The notes under the pieces: model-generated | What the model saw: only the letters and a program-made list of their open reading frames with translations | What the model was told of the DNA's origin: nothing | Databases searched by the model: none | Position numbers and translations under genes: made by a program | Source: Polaribacter sp. | Lineage (GTDB): Bacteria > Bacteroidota > Bacteroidia > Flavobacteriales > Flavobacteriaceae | Direction of reading: 5' to 3' | Length of the DNA stretch: 58,821 bases | Assembly: GCA_020740485.1 (NCBI GenBank) | Contig: DYMN01000009.1 | Location: 23,055-81,875, forward strand | Shown here: positions 26,149-35,232 of the stretch, one piece after another | Layout of the letters: every line of letters starts with the position of its first letter | How positions within the stretch are numbered: position 1 is the stretch's first letter

Positions 26149-27183
26149 ATGAGTAAAAATAAAATAGATACTGACTTTTACAACAGAGTTGCTGAATTGT
26201 TGAAAGAAGCACGAAAAAATGTTGTTCAGATAGTTAATAGAACAATGGTTTATACCTATTTTGAAATAGGACGAATGATTGTTGAAGAAGAACAAAATGG
26301 AAAAGAGCGTGCAGCGTATGGAAAACAAATTTTAAAAGAATTATCTAACCATTTGAGTACTGACTTTGGAAAAGGCTTTTCTGTAACCAATCTTCAACAA
26401 ATGAAGAATTTCTATAATGTTTACGGAAAACAACAGACAGTGTCTGCTAAATCAGAAAATGAAATTGTTCAAAATTATAATTTGCAATTAAGCTGGTCGC
26501 ATTATTTATTATTAATGCGGATTGACAATATTGACAAGAGAAAATTTTATGAACTTGAAACAATAGATAACAATTGGAGTCTAAGAGAATTACAAAGACA
26601 ATTTGACACTTCTCTTTATGAACGTTTAGCTTTAAGTCGAGATAAAAAAGCAATAAAAGAACTTTCGGAAAAAGGACAAATCATTGAAAAAGCAAAAGAT
26701 AGTTTAAAAGACCCTTATATCCTTGAATTTATTGGGCTTCCTGAAAATGAAAAATATTCAGAAAATGAATTGGAACAAAATATCATTGATAAATTAGAAC
26801 ACTTTTTGCTTGAACTTGGGAAAGGCTTTACATTTGTTGGAAGACAAGTGAGGTTTACATTTGATGAGGAACATTTTAGAGTTGATTTAGTATTTTACAA
26901 TCGACTTTTACAATGTTTTGTTGTTATTGATTTGAAAATTGGAAAACTAACACATCAAGATTTAGGACAAATGCAGATGTATGTAAATTATTTCGACAGA
27001 TTTGTTAAACTCGACACAGAGAATAAAACGATTGGCATAATTTTATGCAAAGACAAGAAAGATACCCTTGTAGAAATTACATTACCTGAAAATAATGAAC
27101 AGATTTTTGCCAGTAAATATCAGACGGTTTTACCAAGCAAAAAAGAATTAAAACAACTGATTGAAAATAAAGGAAATGAATAA
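26149..27183 (+). CDS. DUF1016/YhcG-family PDDEXK nuclease
   Basis: The 344-residue protein has the DUF1016 N-terminal helical region (about 5-150: YFEIGRMIVEEEQ, GKGFSVTNLQQMKNFY, LSWSHYLLLMRI). A C-terminal nuclease fold follows (about 165-335), with RVDLVFYN and VVIDLKIGKL giving the D...(D/E)xK catalytic pattern near 247-271. Family members accompany defence and mobile elements, and their biological target is unsettled. Here it stands between ffh and folD with no restriction-modification or toxin partner, so a role in defence is only inferred. Confidence 0.85.
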   Translation: MSKNKIDTDFYNRVAELLKEARKNVVQIVNRTMVYTYFEIGRMIVEEEQNGKERAAYGKQILKELSNHLSTDFGKGFSVTNLQQMKNFYNVYGKQQTVSAKSENEIVQNYNLQLSWSHYLLLMRIDNIDKRKFYELETIDNNWSLRELQRQFDTSLYERLALSRDKKAIKELSEKGQIIEKAKDSLKDPYILEFIGLPENEKYSENELEQNIIDKLEHFLLELGKGFTFVGRQVRFTFDEEHFRVDLVFYNRLLQCFVVIDLKIGKLTHQDLGQMQMYVNYFDRFVKLDTENKTIGIILCKDKKDTLVEITLPENNEQIFASKYQTVLPSKKELKQLIENKGNE

Positions 27184-27235
27184 CCAATAAACGTAGTTCA
27201 AAATTCGTGACTCGCAAATTAATAAAATACTTAGA

Positions 27236-28111
27236 ATGATTTTAATCGATGGGAAAGCTACATCCGAAAAAATTAGAAGTGAAATTGCCGTAGCAATGCA
27301 ACAACGTAAAGCCGAAGGTAAAAAAATACCCCATTTGGCAGCTGTAATTGTAGGCAATAATGGTGCTAGTCAAACCTATGTAAACAGCAAAGTTAAAGCC
27401 TGTGAATTGGTCGGTTTTACATCTTCGTTGATTGAACTACCCGAAAGTGTTACAGAAGGAGAATTATTAGAGAAAATTGATGAATTAAATAAAAATAATG
27501 AAATTGATGGTTTTATCGTTCAGTTGCCCCTTCCCCAACATATTGACGAACAAAAAGTAATTCTATCCATTGACCCTAACAAAGATGTTGATGGTTTTCA
27601 TCCGGTCAATGTAGGTAAAATGACCTTGGAACTGCCTACACTCCTGCCCGCAACCCCTTTTGGCATTATGGAACTGTTAGAAAGATACCAAATCAAAACC
27701 GCCGGAAAGAACGTAGTGGTAGTCGGTCGAAGTAATATTGTAGGTCGTCCGATGAGTATATTGTTAAGTCAAAAAAGAAAAGTAGGCGATGCTACTGTCA
27801 TCCTTACCCACAGTAAAACCAAAGACTTATCCAATTATACAAAACAGGCGGATATCATCATTGCGGCATTGGGCAAACCTGAATTTCTCACAGGCGATAT
27901 GGTAAAAGAAGGTGTTGTAATCATTGATGTCGGGATTACCAGAATTGAAGATCTTTCTAAAAAATCGGGATATAAAATAGTAGGTGATGTGCATTTTGAA
28001 TCCGTAAGCCCAAAAGCGAGTTATTACACACCGGTTCCCGGAGGCGTTGGCCCTATGACTATAGCGATGTTGTTAAAAAATACATTGATTGCTTGCGATT
28101 TAGAAAAATAA
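27236..28111 (+). CDS. folD: Bifunctional methylene-THF dehydrogenase/cyclohydrolase FolD
   Basis: The 291-residue enzyme has the FolD signature with the catalytic Tyr/Lys region ([18 protein letters not shown], about 39-56), the [15 protein letters not shown] segment (about 93-107) and a Rossmann fold with [12 protein letters not shown] (about 161-172). It interconverts methylene-, methenyl- and formyl-tetrahydrofolate for one-carbon supply. It is followed 10 bases later by queE, probably in one transcript. Confidence 0.97.
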   Translation: MILIDGKATSEKIRSEIAVAMQQRKAEGKKIPHLAAVIVGNNGASQTYVNSKVKACELVGFTSSLIELPESVTEGELLEKIDELNKNNEIDGFIVQLPLPQHIDEQKVILSIDPNKDVDGFHPVNVGKMTLELPTLLPATPFGIMELLERYQIKTAGKNVVVVGRSNIVGRPMSILLSQKRKVGDATVILTHSKTKDLSNYTKQADIIIAALGKPEFLTGDMVKEGVVIIDVGITRIEDLSKKSGYKIVGDVHFESVSPKASYYTPVPGGVGPMTIAMLLKNTLIACDLEK

Positions 28112-28121
28112 TCTTAAAAAA

Positions 28122-28745
28122 ATGACTGAACAAGCACTGTTAAACAAAGGACAACTGCTTCCACTAATGGAAGAGTTTTACACCATACAAGGCGAAGGAT
28201 TTCACACCGGAAAAGCAGCCTATTTTATCCGAATTGGGGGTTGTGATGTGGGTTGTCATTGGTGTGATGTCAAAGAAAGTTGGAATGCGGCTTTACATCC
28301 TGCTACTTCGGCGGATACTATTGTTGAAAACGCCAAAAAATATTCAAACACTGTAGTAATTACAGGTGGCGAACCCTTACAATGGAATATGGATTATATT
28401 ACCAAAAAACTACACGAAAATGGTTTGAAAATTCATTTGGAAACTTCCGGCTCATCGAAATTGACGGGACATTGGGATTGGATTTGTCTATCGCCTAAAA
28501 AAAATAAATTGCCCGTTCAGGAAATTTACCCAATGGCACACGAGTTGAAAATTATCATCCGCAGCAAACAGGATTTTAATTTTGCAGAAGAGCAAGCCGA
28601 AAAGGTAAGTGTAGATTGCGAATTGTATTTACAACCTGAATGGAGTGTAAGAGAAAAAATGGTTCCTTTGATTACGGATTACGTGATGCAAAACCCAAAA
28701 TGGAAAGTATCTATTCAAACGCATAAGTATTTGAATATACCTTAA
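28122..28745 (+). CDS. queE: 7-carboxy-7-deazaguanine synthase QueE
   Basis: The 207-residue radical SAM enzyme has its iron-sulphur Cys residues in GGCDVGCHWCDVK (CX3CX2C, about 39-51) and the TGGEPL motif (about 85-90). QueE converts carboxytetrahydropterin to 7-carboxy-7-deazaguanine, the ring-forming step of queuosine synthesis. Other que genes are not in view. Its stop codon abuts that of the convergent Trx-like lipoprotein gene without any gap, so the two transcripts must overlap. Confidence 0.93.
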   Translation: MTEQALLNKGQLLPLMEEFYTIQGEGFHTGKAAYFIRIGGCDVGCHWCDVKESWNAALHPATSADTIVENAKKYSNTVVITGGEPLQWNMDYITKKLHENGLKIHLETSGSSKLTGHWDWICLSPKKNKLPVQEIYPMAHELKIIIRSKQDFNFAEEQAEKVSVDCELYLQPEWSVREKMVPLITDYVMQNPKWKVSIQTHKYLNIP

Positions 28746-30101
28746 TTAGCGCCCTACTAACTGATTTAGATCGCTTTCTATTTTGCTCTCATTGATATTC
28801 AAAAAGTTTTTAAACACTTTTCCTTGTTTATCTACTAAAACCACTCGGGCAAAATCTTCATCCATTAAATTATTTTTTTGGTCACTGATATAGAATTGTT
28901 TATCAAAAATAGAACCAAAATACGTCAATTCATTGCGTTGACTTGAAATACCCACAAACTGAACATTAGGATATTTCTTCCTTAAATAACCTACTCTGTT
29001 TTTCACAAATTCATTTGCATTCGAATTAGGTTTCCAAAAATAAATCAGCGTATGACGATTCGTCAATTCTTTAGCGGTATTTGTTATTTGACCATTAGTA
29101 TCGCTTAATTGAATATTGGGGAACTTCTTCCCTTCAGGAAGTTGCTCTTTTAAAAGCATAATGTTTTTAATTTTGATGACCACAGCACTATCATTGCAAT
29201 GTTTATAAAACAAATCTAAACTTTTGCTGTTTATTTCATCATCCGATTTAAAAAGACAATTCAAAGTTTCGTTATACAAAAATTTGTTTTTTAAATTTTG
29301 ATTTTCAATTTTTGTAACTATCAAACCAAATAATTTATCTCTAAAAGTATTGTCATTTTTATAATTACTTGATTTAAAAACTTCATTGTATAGATAAGAC
29401 GAAACATAGTTTTGATAACCGTAATATTCCGATAAAACAGCATCGTTTATATTCAATTTTTTTCGGTAATCATAGAACTGATCGGATACTTGAAAAGTAC
29501 TATCATTCGGATTTAACTTTAAATGATAATAAGGATAAAGCTCTTTAAGTCGGTATAAAGGATAAATTGTGCTCCCTTTTGCTAAGCGTTTGAATGCATT
29601 ACTTGAATGCGATGTAGATAAATAATTATTTAAAAACTCTGCATTTGCCTTGAAAACAGTATCAAATTTAGTGTTAAAATCCGATTCAGGTAATGAAAAA
29701 TAAGTATAAAAATTATGTAATTCCTTTTCATTATTCAAAAACCTATTTAATAAAAAGTCATTTTTGTCAGCTCCTTTTCCGTCAAAAACCAAACTTTCAT
29801 CAAAATCCCAAGTATTCAGACGCAATCTGATGCTGTCATTCACATCAAAATAAACGTATTGAAATTCATTTCCGTGACTAAAGAAATACAATCCCGGTTT
29901 TAGATTTTCAAACTTTTTTCCAAAATTATTATTTTTATCTAATGGCAAAGTATCTATGACTTTTTCGTTTTGCATTAACAGAACGTATTTTGACTTCGGA
30001 TTCAATATTTCTCCACCAAAATAAATACTGTCTTTTTGCTCTTCTTGCTTACAATGTGCAAGAAATAGGGTTGATACTATGATTAAATAAAATTTATTCA
30101 T
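28746..30101 (-). CDS. Thioredoxin-fold lipoprotein lacking the CXXC motif
   Basis: The 451-residue protein has a lipoprotein signal (LFLAHC, Cys about 17). A DUF4369-like N-terminal region (about 25-120) and a long helical middle follow, then a TlpA/AhpC-like thioredoxin fold at the C-terminus (about 310-450, TNRHTLIYFWKPNSNANEF). The position expected for CXXC reads KPNSNA, so it cannot act as a thiol oxidoreductase. Such degenerate TlpA-like proteins are frequent in flavobacteria, and their function is unknown. It is convergent with queE and divergent from the ABC-F gene. Confidence 0.75.
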   Translation of the reverse strand: MNKFYLIIVSTLFLAHCKQEEQKDSIYFGGEILNPKSKYVLLMQNEKVIDTLPLDKNNNFGKKFENLKPGLYFFSHGNEFQYVYFDVNDSIRLRLNTWDFDESLVFDGKGADKNDFLLNRFLNNEKELHNFYTYFSLPESDFNTKFDTVFKANAEFLNNYLSTSHSSNAFKRLAKGSTIYPLYRLKELYPYYHLKLNPNDSTFQVSDQFYDYRKKLNINDAVLSEYYGYQNYVSSYLYNEVFKSSNYKNDNTFRDKLFGLIVTKIENQNLKNKFLYNETLNCLFKSDDEINSKSLDLFYKHCNDSAVVIKIKNIMLLKEQLPEGKKFPNIQLSDTNGQITNTAKELTNRHTLIYFWKPNSNANEFVKNRVGYLRKKYPNVQFVGISSQRNELTYFGSIFDKQFYISDQKNNLMDEDFARVVLVDKQGKVFKNFLNINESKIESDLNQLVGR

Positions 30102-30232
30102 AGAGCAAAAATAGAATAAGCAGTGAAAGTAGCTTGTTAAATGCTTGTTAAATAACTTTACGGTTTAACAAAAAACGTAATTTGATTAATTAAGGGAATT
30201 AGCTTAATTTCGCCCCTGTAAAAATTACATAC

Positions 30233-31855
30233 ATGCTCACAATTTCAAATCTCTCTGTTCAATTCGGTAAAAGAATCCTATTTGATGAAGTCAACGTAAA
30301 ATTCACCGAAGGTAATTGTTATGGCATCATCGGCGCCAATGGGTCAGGAAAATCCACTTTTTTAAAAATTTTATCCGGTAAAATGGATGCTACATCCGGT
30401 TTTGTTCAATTGGATAAGGGAAAACGCATGTCTGTCTTGACCCAAGATCACTTTGCTTATGATGAATATCAAGTTTTGGAAACAGTTTTAATGGGGGATA
30501 AACCTTTGTTTGACATAAAAATAGAAATGGATGCCATTTATGCCAAACCTGATTTTACGGATGAAGATGGGGTAAGAGTAGGCGATTTAGGAGTGCTTTT
30601 TGATGAAATGGGGGGTTGGAATGCTGAGAGCGATGCCGCCAATTTGTTATCTTCCTTGGGTATCAAAGAAGACTTGCACTACAACCAAATGGCAGATTTA
30701 GACAATAAACTCAAGGTAAAAGTGTTATTAGCACAAGCCATTTTTGGAAATCCTGATGTACTGATTATGGATGAGCCCACCAATGACCTTGATTTTGAAA
30801 CCATTGGATGGTTAGAAGATTTTTTAGCCAATTATGAACACACAGTGATTGTGGTTTCGCATGACCGTCACTTTTTAGATTCGGTTTGCACCCACGTTTC
30901 CGATATCGACCACGGAAAAATAGCTCATTATTCAGGAAACTACTCCTTCTGGTATGAATCCAGCCAGTTAGCCGCACGCCAACGTGCGCAACAAAACAAA
31001 AAATCTGAAGACAAAAAGAAAGAGTTAGAAGAGTTTATACGTCGTTTTTCTGCCAACGTTGCCAAATCTAAGCAAGCTACCAGCAGAAAGAAGATGTTAG
31101 ATAAATTGAATGTGGATGAAATTCAACCCTCCAGTCGTCGCTATCCCGGCATTTTCTTTGAACAAGAACGTGAAGCCGGTGACCAAATTCTCAATATAGA
31201 ACACTTATCAAAATCTATAGAAGGTGATATTTTATTCAAAGATGTTCATATCAACTTAAATCGTGGAGATAAAGTAGTTGTTATATCCAGAGATTCAAGA
31301 GCCGTAAGTGCTTTTTATGAAATCTTAGCCGGAAATATACAACCCGATTTTGGCGCTTTTCAATGGGGCGTTACCACTATTCAATCCTATCTTCCGGTAG
31401 ACAACACTAACTTCTTTGATAATAATCTTAATTTAGTGGAATGGTTACGCCAATGGGCTAAAACCGAAGAAGAACGCGAAGAAGTTTATCTAAGAGGATT
31501 TTTAGGCAGAATGTTATTCAGTGGCGATGAAGCTTTAAAAAAATCCAACGTGATTTCCGGTGGAGAAAAAGTACGTTGTATGTTGTCTAGAATGATGATG
31601 ACCCGTGCCAATGTATTGATGATTGATGAACCTACAAACCATTTGGATTTGGAATCTATTCAAGCCTTTAACAACGGATTATCAAAATACAATGGCACTG
31701 TACTGTTTAGCACGCATGACCATGAATTTGCCCAAACAGTGGCAACTAGGGTGTTAGAACTCACCCCAAAAGGCGTAATCAATCGCTTTATGACCTTTGA
31801 CGAATATCTCGAAGATCCAAAAATTAAAGAATTGAGAGAAGAAATGTATGGATAG
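30233..31855 (+). CDS. ABC-F family ATPase (YbiT/EttA-like)
   Basis: The 540-residue soluble protein has two ABC domains. The first has Walker A GANGSGKST (about 34-42) and DEPTNDLD near 182-189. The linker (about 240-310) is rich in basic and acidic residues, as in ABC-F proteins. The second domain keeps the signature SGGEKVRCMLSR and DEPTNHLD, but its Walker A position reads VISRDSRAVSAFYE, with no GKS/T. ABC-F proteins act on the ribosome during translation. There is no transmembrane partner. No evidence of antibiotic resistance was seen. Confidence 0.88.
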   Translation: MLTISNLSVQFGKRILFDEVNVKFTEGNCYGIIGANGSGKSTFLKILSGKMDATSGFVQLDKGKRMSVLTQDHFAYDEYQVLETVLMGDKPLFDIKIEMDAIYAKPDFTDEDGVRVGDLGVLFDEMGGWNAESDAANLLSSLGIKEDLHYNQMADLDNKLKVKVLLAQAIFGNPDVLIMDEPTNDLDFETIGWLEDFLANYEHTVIVVSHDRHFLDSVCTHVSDIDHGKIAHYSGNYSFWYESSQLAARQRAQQNKKSEDKKKELEEFIRRFSANVAKSKQATSRKKMLDKLNVDEIQPSSRRYPGIFFEQEREAGDQILNIEHLSKSIEGDILFKDVHINLNRGDKVVVISRDSRAVSAFYEILAGNIQPDFGAFQWGVTTIQSYLPVDNTNFFDNNLNLVEWLRQWAKTEEEREEVYLRGFLGRMLFSGDEALKKSNVISGGEKVRCMLSRMMMTRANVLMIDEPTNHLDLESIQAFNNGLSKYNGTVLFSTHDHEFAQTVATRVLELTPKGVINRFMTFDEYLEDPKIKELREEMYG

Positions 31856-31918
31856 ATACAAAAAGTCCAAAGTCTGCCTTGTTTGAATCGTTACAGGTAG
31901 AACTGAAATACTAAAATT

Positions 31919-32197
31919 ATGCACACAGAAGATTTTTACATCAAATTAAAAAATACATTAGACGAAACAACCCGATTTCCTACGAATTATCTTTTTAAAT
32001 TTATTGTACCGACTTCAGAGCAAAATAGTAAAGAATTAGAAACTGTTTTCAATCATACCGGTGCAGTAATCGAAACCAAATTGTCAAAAAATGGAAATTA
32101 TACTGCCTATTCTATAAAAGTAGATATGCAAAATTCCGATGAAATTATCTCAAAATACAAAGAAGCTGCTAAGATTACAGGAATTTTCTCCATTTAA
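31919..32197 (+). CDS. DUF493 (YbeD-like) protein
   Basis: The 92-residue protein has the small alpha/beta ACT-like fold pattern of DUF493, with FPTNYLFKFIVPTS near 19-32 and YTAYSIKVDMQNSDEIISKYK near 61-81. E. coli YbeD belongs to this family and has no firmly assigned role. It lies 63 bases after the ABC-F gene on the same strand and may share its transcript. The protein is of full family length. Confidence 0.82.
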   Translation: MHTEDFYIKLKNTLDETTRFPTNYLFKFIVPTSEQNSKELETVFNHTGAVIETKLSKNGNYTAYSIKVDMQNSDEIISKYKEAAKITGIFSI

Positions 32198-32458
32198 CCA
32201 AAATTAAGTATTGTAATTTAAATGTAAAAAAATAAATATATTCATTTTTGAAAAGCACAGCCTTAGCTATGATTAAGAAAATGAATATGCAACTGATTTG
32301 AAAATATTGAGCTTGGAATAGATTTTACTTCATTGAATGTTATTATTTGTTTACTCGGTAATTGTTAATTCTGATGCTTAATTTGGGTTTTATTTTTGAT
32401 TTTTTTAACGCTTCATAAAAAACATTCCTACTATTTTCGCAAAGTTATTAATATATGC

Positions 32459-32466
32459 TATTTTTG
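32459..32466 (+). promoter_or_regulatory. -7 box for the peptidylprolyl isomerase operon
   Basis: TATTTTTG matches TAnnTTTG and ends 24 bases before the ATG at 32491. No good -33 TTG was found. Confidence 0.5.
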
Positions 32467-32490
32467 TAGCTTTAGTAATTCATATTGTAT

Positions 32491-34362
32491 ATGTTTAAAA
32501 ATAATCGTTTTTTTATTTTTGGATTGGTTTTAATCCTTTCCCTGAATACTTTTGCACAGAAAGACAAGGTACTTTTTACAGTAAACGGAGAAAAAGTGAT
32601 GAATTCTGAATTTTCCCGAGTATATGAGAAAAACCTCTCCTTGATTAATGACCCCGCTCAAAAGGATTTAGAAAATTACCTAGAGCTCTACATCAATTAT
32701 AAATTGAAATTACAAGATGCCTATGCAAAAAAAATGGATACCATAGGTATTTATCTGCGTGAATACGAAAAATATGAAAATCAACTTATACAACCTTATT
32801 TAAAGGATGAAAACGTTGAATTAGATCTTATCAAAGAAGCTTATGACCGTTTAAAAAAAGAAGTAAATGCCAGCCATATTCTCATAAAAACAGAAAAAGG
32901 ACAAGATACTTTGATTGCTTATAACAAGTTAATTGAAATTAGAAATAAAATCATAAACGGAGAAGATTTTGCCAAATTGGCACGTAAAAATTCACAAGAT
33001 CCTTCTGCATCTAAAAATGGAGGAAACTTAGGCTATTTCACCGCTTTCCAAATGGTGTATCCTTTTGAAAATGAAGTTTACAACACAAAAATAGGCGAAG
33101 TTTCGATGCCTTTTAAAACACAATTTGGTTATCACATTGTCAAAGTGAACGACATCAGAGAGAGTAAAGGCGAAGTGGAAGTAGCGCACATCATGCTTAA
33201 AGGTGATTCTGACAATAACAAAAACATTATTGAAAATATTAAGAAACAATTAAACGAAGGAGCTGATTTTGCACAATTAGCTATAACGCAATCTCAAGAC
33301 GGCGGTACCTCCAAAAACGGAGGACTTCTTCCTAAATTCGGAAGTGGAAGAATGATTCCTTCCTTTGAAAACGTAGCTTTTACGCTGAAAAATGAGGGCG
33401 AAATTTCCGAACCATTCCAAACTGAATTTGGTTGGCATATTATAAAATTGATTAAGAAATATCCTATAGGTAGCTTTGAAAGCATGAAAGAAACTCTTAA
33501 ACAAAAGGTAGAACAAGGTCAACGGGCTCAATTAATAGGAAATTCGGTTGTTAAACGGCTTTTAAAAGAATATGTGATTGTTGTTAATGATACAAAATTA
33601 GCAGCATTCTCAAAACCGGAATGGCAAACCGATAGCAATTTAAAGAAAAATGAGGTATTGTTAACTATTGAAGGTCAAAAATTTAGTGCTGCTGATTTTT
33701 ATAATTTTTTTTCCAAACAGTCAAACAAACCATTAAATCAAGCATTTAACACTTACAAAGAAGAAAAAATACTTGAAATCTACAAGGCGCGTTTACCGCA
33801 GAAATTCCCCGATTTAAAGGAAACCATGAAAGAATACCGCGAAGGTCTCTTACTTTTTGATATGATGCAAAATCGCATTTGGGACCGAGCTGAAAAAGAC
33901 ACTTTGGGGTTAAACTCCTTTTTTAAAACTCAAAAAGACAAATACAAATGGGAGAAAAGAGCCAAACTGACCATTGTTAATCTAAAAAAACAAAACATGG
34001 AAGTGCTAAAAGCTCTTCAAAATCAAGTGGACAATGACTCTATTTGGAGCCAATATAAAGATACTTGTTTGTTGGATATTAATGACAATGTCATAGAAGT
34101 TACCGATGAAAAATACCCAAAAGATCTAAAAGCAGAAGCATCAGAATATTTATTTTTTCCTTCCGGAAATCAATTTAAATTATATTATGTAAAAGAAATT
34201 TTGCCCGAGTCCTCTAAAAAATTATCGGAAGTGAAAGGCAAAGTGATGAGTGATTTTCAAGACCAATTGGAAAAAGATTGGATAAAAGAACTGAGAACAA
34301 AGTACACTGTAAAAATCAACAAAAAAGCCCTTAAAAAGCTTAAAGCTAAATATCATAATTAA
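32491..34362 (+). CDS. Periplasmic PpiC/SurA-type peptidylprolyl isomerase with two rotamase domains
   Basis: The 623-residue secreted protein has a signal peptide (about 1-22, NTFAQ). Two consecutive parvulin domains follow (about 125-220 and 230-330), with VNASHILIKTE and VEVAHIMLKGD starts and the GGNLGYF and GGLLPKF signatures, then a long C-terminal region (about 340-620). It should assist folding of outer-membrane proteins in the periplasm. The ATG at 32491 was chosen over a TTG two codons upstream. It is the first of three SurA-like genes arranged head to tail. Confidence 0.88.
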   Translation: MFKNNRFFIFGLVLILSLNTFAQKDKVLFTVNGEKVMNSEFSRVYEKNLSLINDPAQKDLENYLELYINYKLKLQDAYAKKMDTIGIYLREYEKYENQLIQPYLKDENVELDLIKEAYDRLKKEVNASHILIKTEKGQDTLIAYNKLIEIRNKIINGEDFAKLARKNSQDPSASKNGGNLGYFTAFQMVYPFENEVYNTKIGEVSMPFKTQFGYHIVKVNDIRESKGEVEVAHIMLKGDSDNNKNIIENIKKQLNEGADFAQLAITQSQDGGTSKNGGLLPKFGSGRMIPSFENVAFTLKNEGEISEPFQTEFGWHIIKLIKKYPIGSFESMKETLKQKVEQGQRAQLIGNSVVKRLLKEYVIVVNDTKLAAFSKPEWQTDSNLKKNEVLLTIEGQKFSAADFYNFFSKQSNKPLNQAFNTYKEEKILEIYKARLPQKFPDLKETMKEYREGLLLFDMMQNRIWDRAEKDTLGLNSFFKTQKDKYKWEKRAKLTIVNLKKQNMEVLKALQNQVDNDSIWSQYKDTCLLDINDNVIEVTDEKYPKDLKAEASEYLFFPSGNQFKLYYVKEILPESSKKLSEVKGKVMSDFQDQLEKDWIKELRTKYTVKINKKALKKLKAKYHN

Positions 34363-35232
34363 TTGAAATACGGATTTTACATATTATTAATTTTAGTTTT
34401 TTTTGAAACCTCGTCTTGCAATTATTTCAAGTTGAAAAGCGAGAAAGGAAGTGACGAAGTATTAGCGCGCGTGGGCGATGAAAAACTTTACAAAAGTGAT
34501 TTATTAGGTTTATATCAACCTAATATGACCACAGAAGATAGTGCGATGGTAACAAATAATTTTATTGACAATTGGGCGCGCCGTCAAATTATTCTACAAA
34601 AAGCTAAATTTAACCTGACATCAGATGAAGAAGCTGAAATAAAAAAAATGGTAAATCAATATGAAGAAGATTTATTTATTAATTCTTACAAAGCTGCATT
34701 GACCTCCCAAAATATGGACTCCGTTTTGACAGATACTGAGTTAAAGGATTTCTACACAAAAAACAACCAACTTTTTAATTTGAACGAAGATGTTTTGCGT
34801 TACAGAATGATTAGTTTTCAGTCTGATGACAAAAATGCTGAAAAAATGAAAGAATTATTCAAAAAGAAAGATTCCGTAAGTACAAGTGAATTACTCAAAG
34901 GAGAGTACTTATTTCAAGGAGTACAACTCAATGATACAGTTTGGATTAAATTCAACGATTTCATCAAAAAATATCCTTTTGCACAAAATCTCAACAAAGA
35001 ACAATTATTACAAAGCAATCATATTCAAGAACTTAAAACAGGAAATATTACCAATTACATTTTCGTAAAATCAGCATTAAAACGTGGTGAAGTTGCTCCA
35101 TTTCAATTTGTAAAAGACGATATTTCTAAAATGATTTTACATCAAAAAAAACTCAAATACATTCAAGACATTGAAAACAAACTTATTCAAGAAGCCATCC
35201 AAAATCAAAAGTATGAGAAATACATTCCTTAA
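34363..35232 (+). CDS. SurA-like lipoprotein without a PPIase domain
   Basis: The 289-residue protein begins at a TTG codon directly after the stop of the upstream PPIase gene, which implies translational coupling. It has a signal peptide with lipobox-like TSSC (Cys about 19). The following segment, VLARVGDEKLYKSDLLGLYQ, resembles the start of SurA N-terminal domains. No parvulin signature was found. It probably acts as a membrane-anchored chaperone partner of the flanking isomerases. Its 3' end overlaps the next gene by 20 bases. Confidence 0.75.
   Translation: MKYGFYILLILVFFETSSCNYFKLKSEKGSDEVLARVGDEKLYKSDLLGLYQPNMTTEDSAMVTNNFIDNWARRQIILQKAKFNLTSDEEAEIKKMVNQYEEDLFINSYKAALTSQNMDSVLTDTELKDFYTKNNQLFNLNEDVLRYRMISFQSDDKNAEKMKELFKKKDSVSTSELLKGEYLFQGVQLNDTVWIKFNDFIKKYPFAQNLNKEQLLQSNHIQELKTGNITNYIFVKSALKRGEVAPFQFVKDDISKMILHQKKLKYIQDIENKLIQEAIQNQKYEKYIP

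Noticed and set aside
26149..27183. Defence island around the DUF1016 nuclease
   Set aside because: Only one defence-associated family member is present, and both flanks are housekeeping genes.
30233..31855. Antibiotic-resistance ABC-F protein
   Set aside because: The linker and overall length fit the housekeeping YbiT/EttA-like group, with no feature specific to resistance types and no resistance context.
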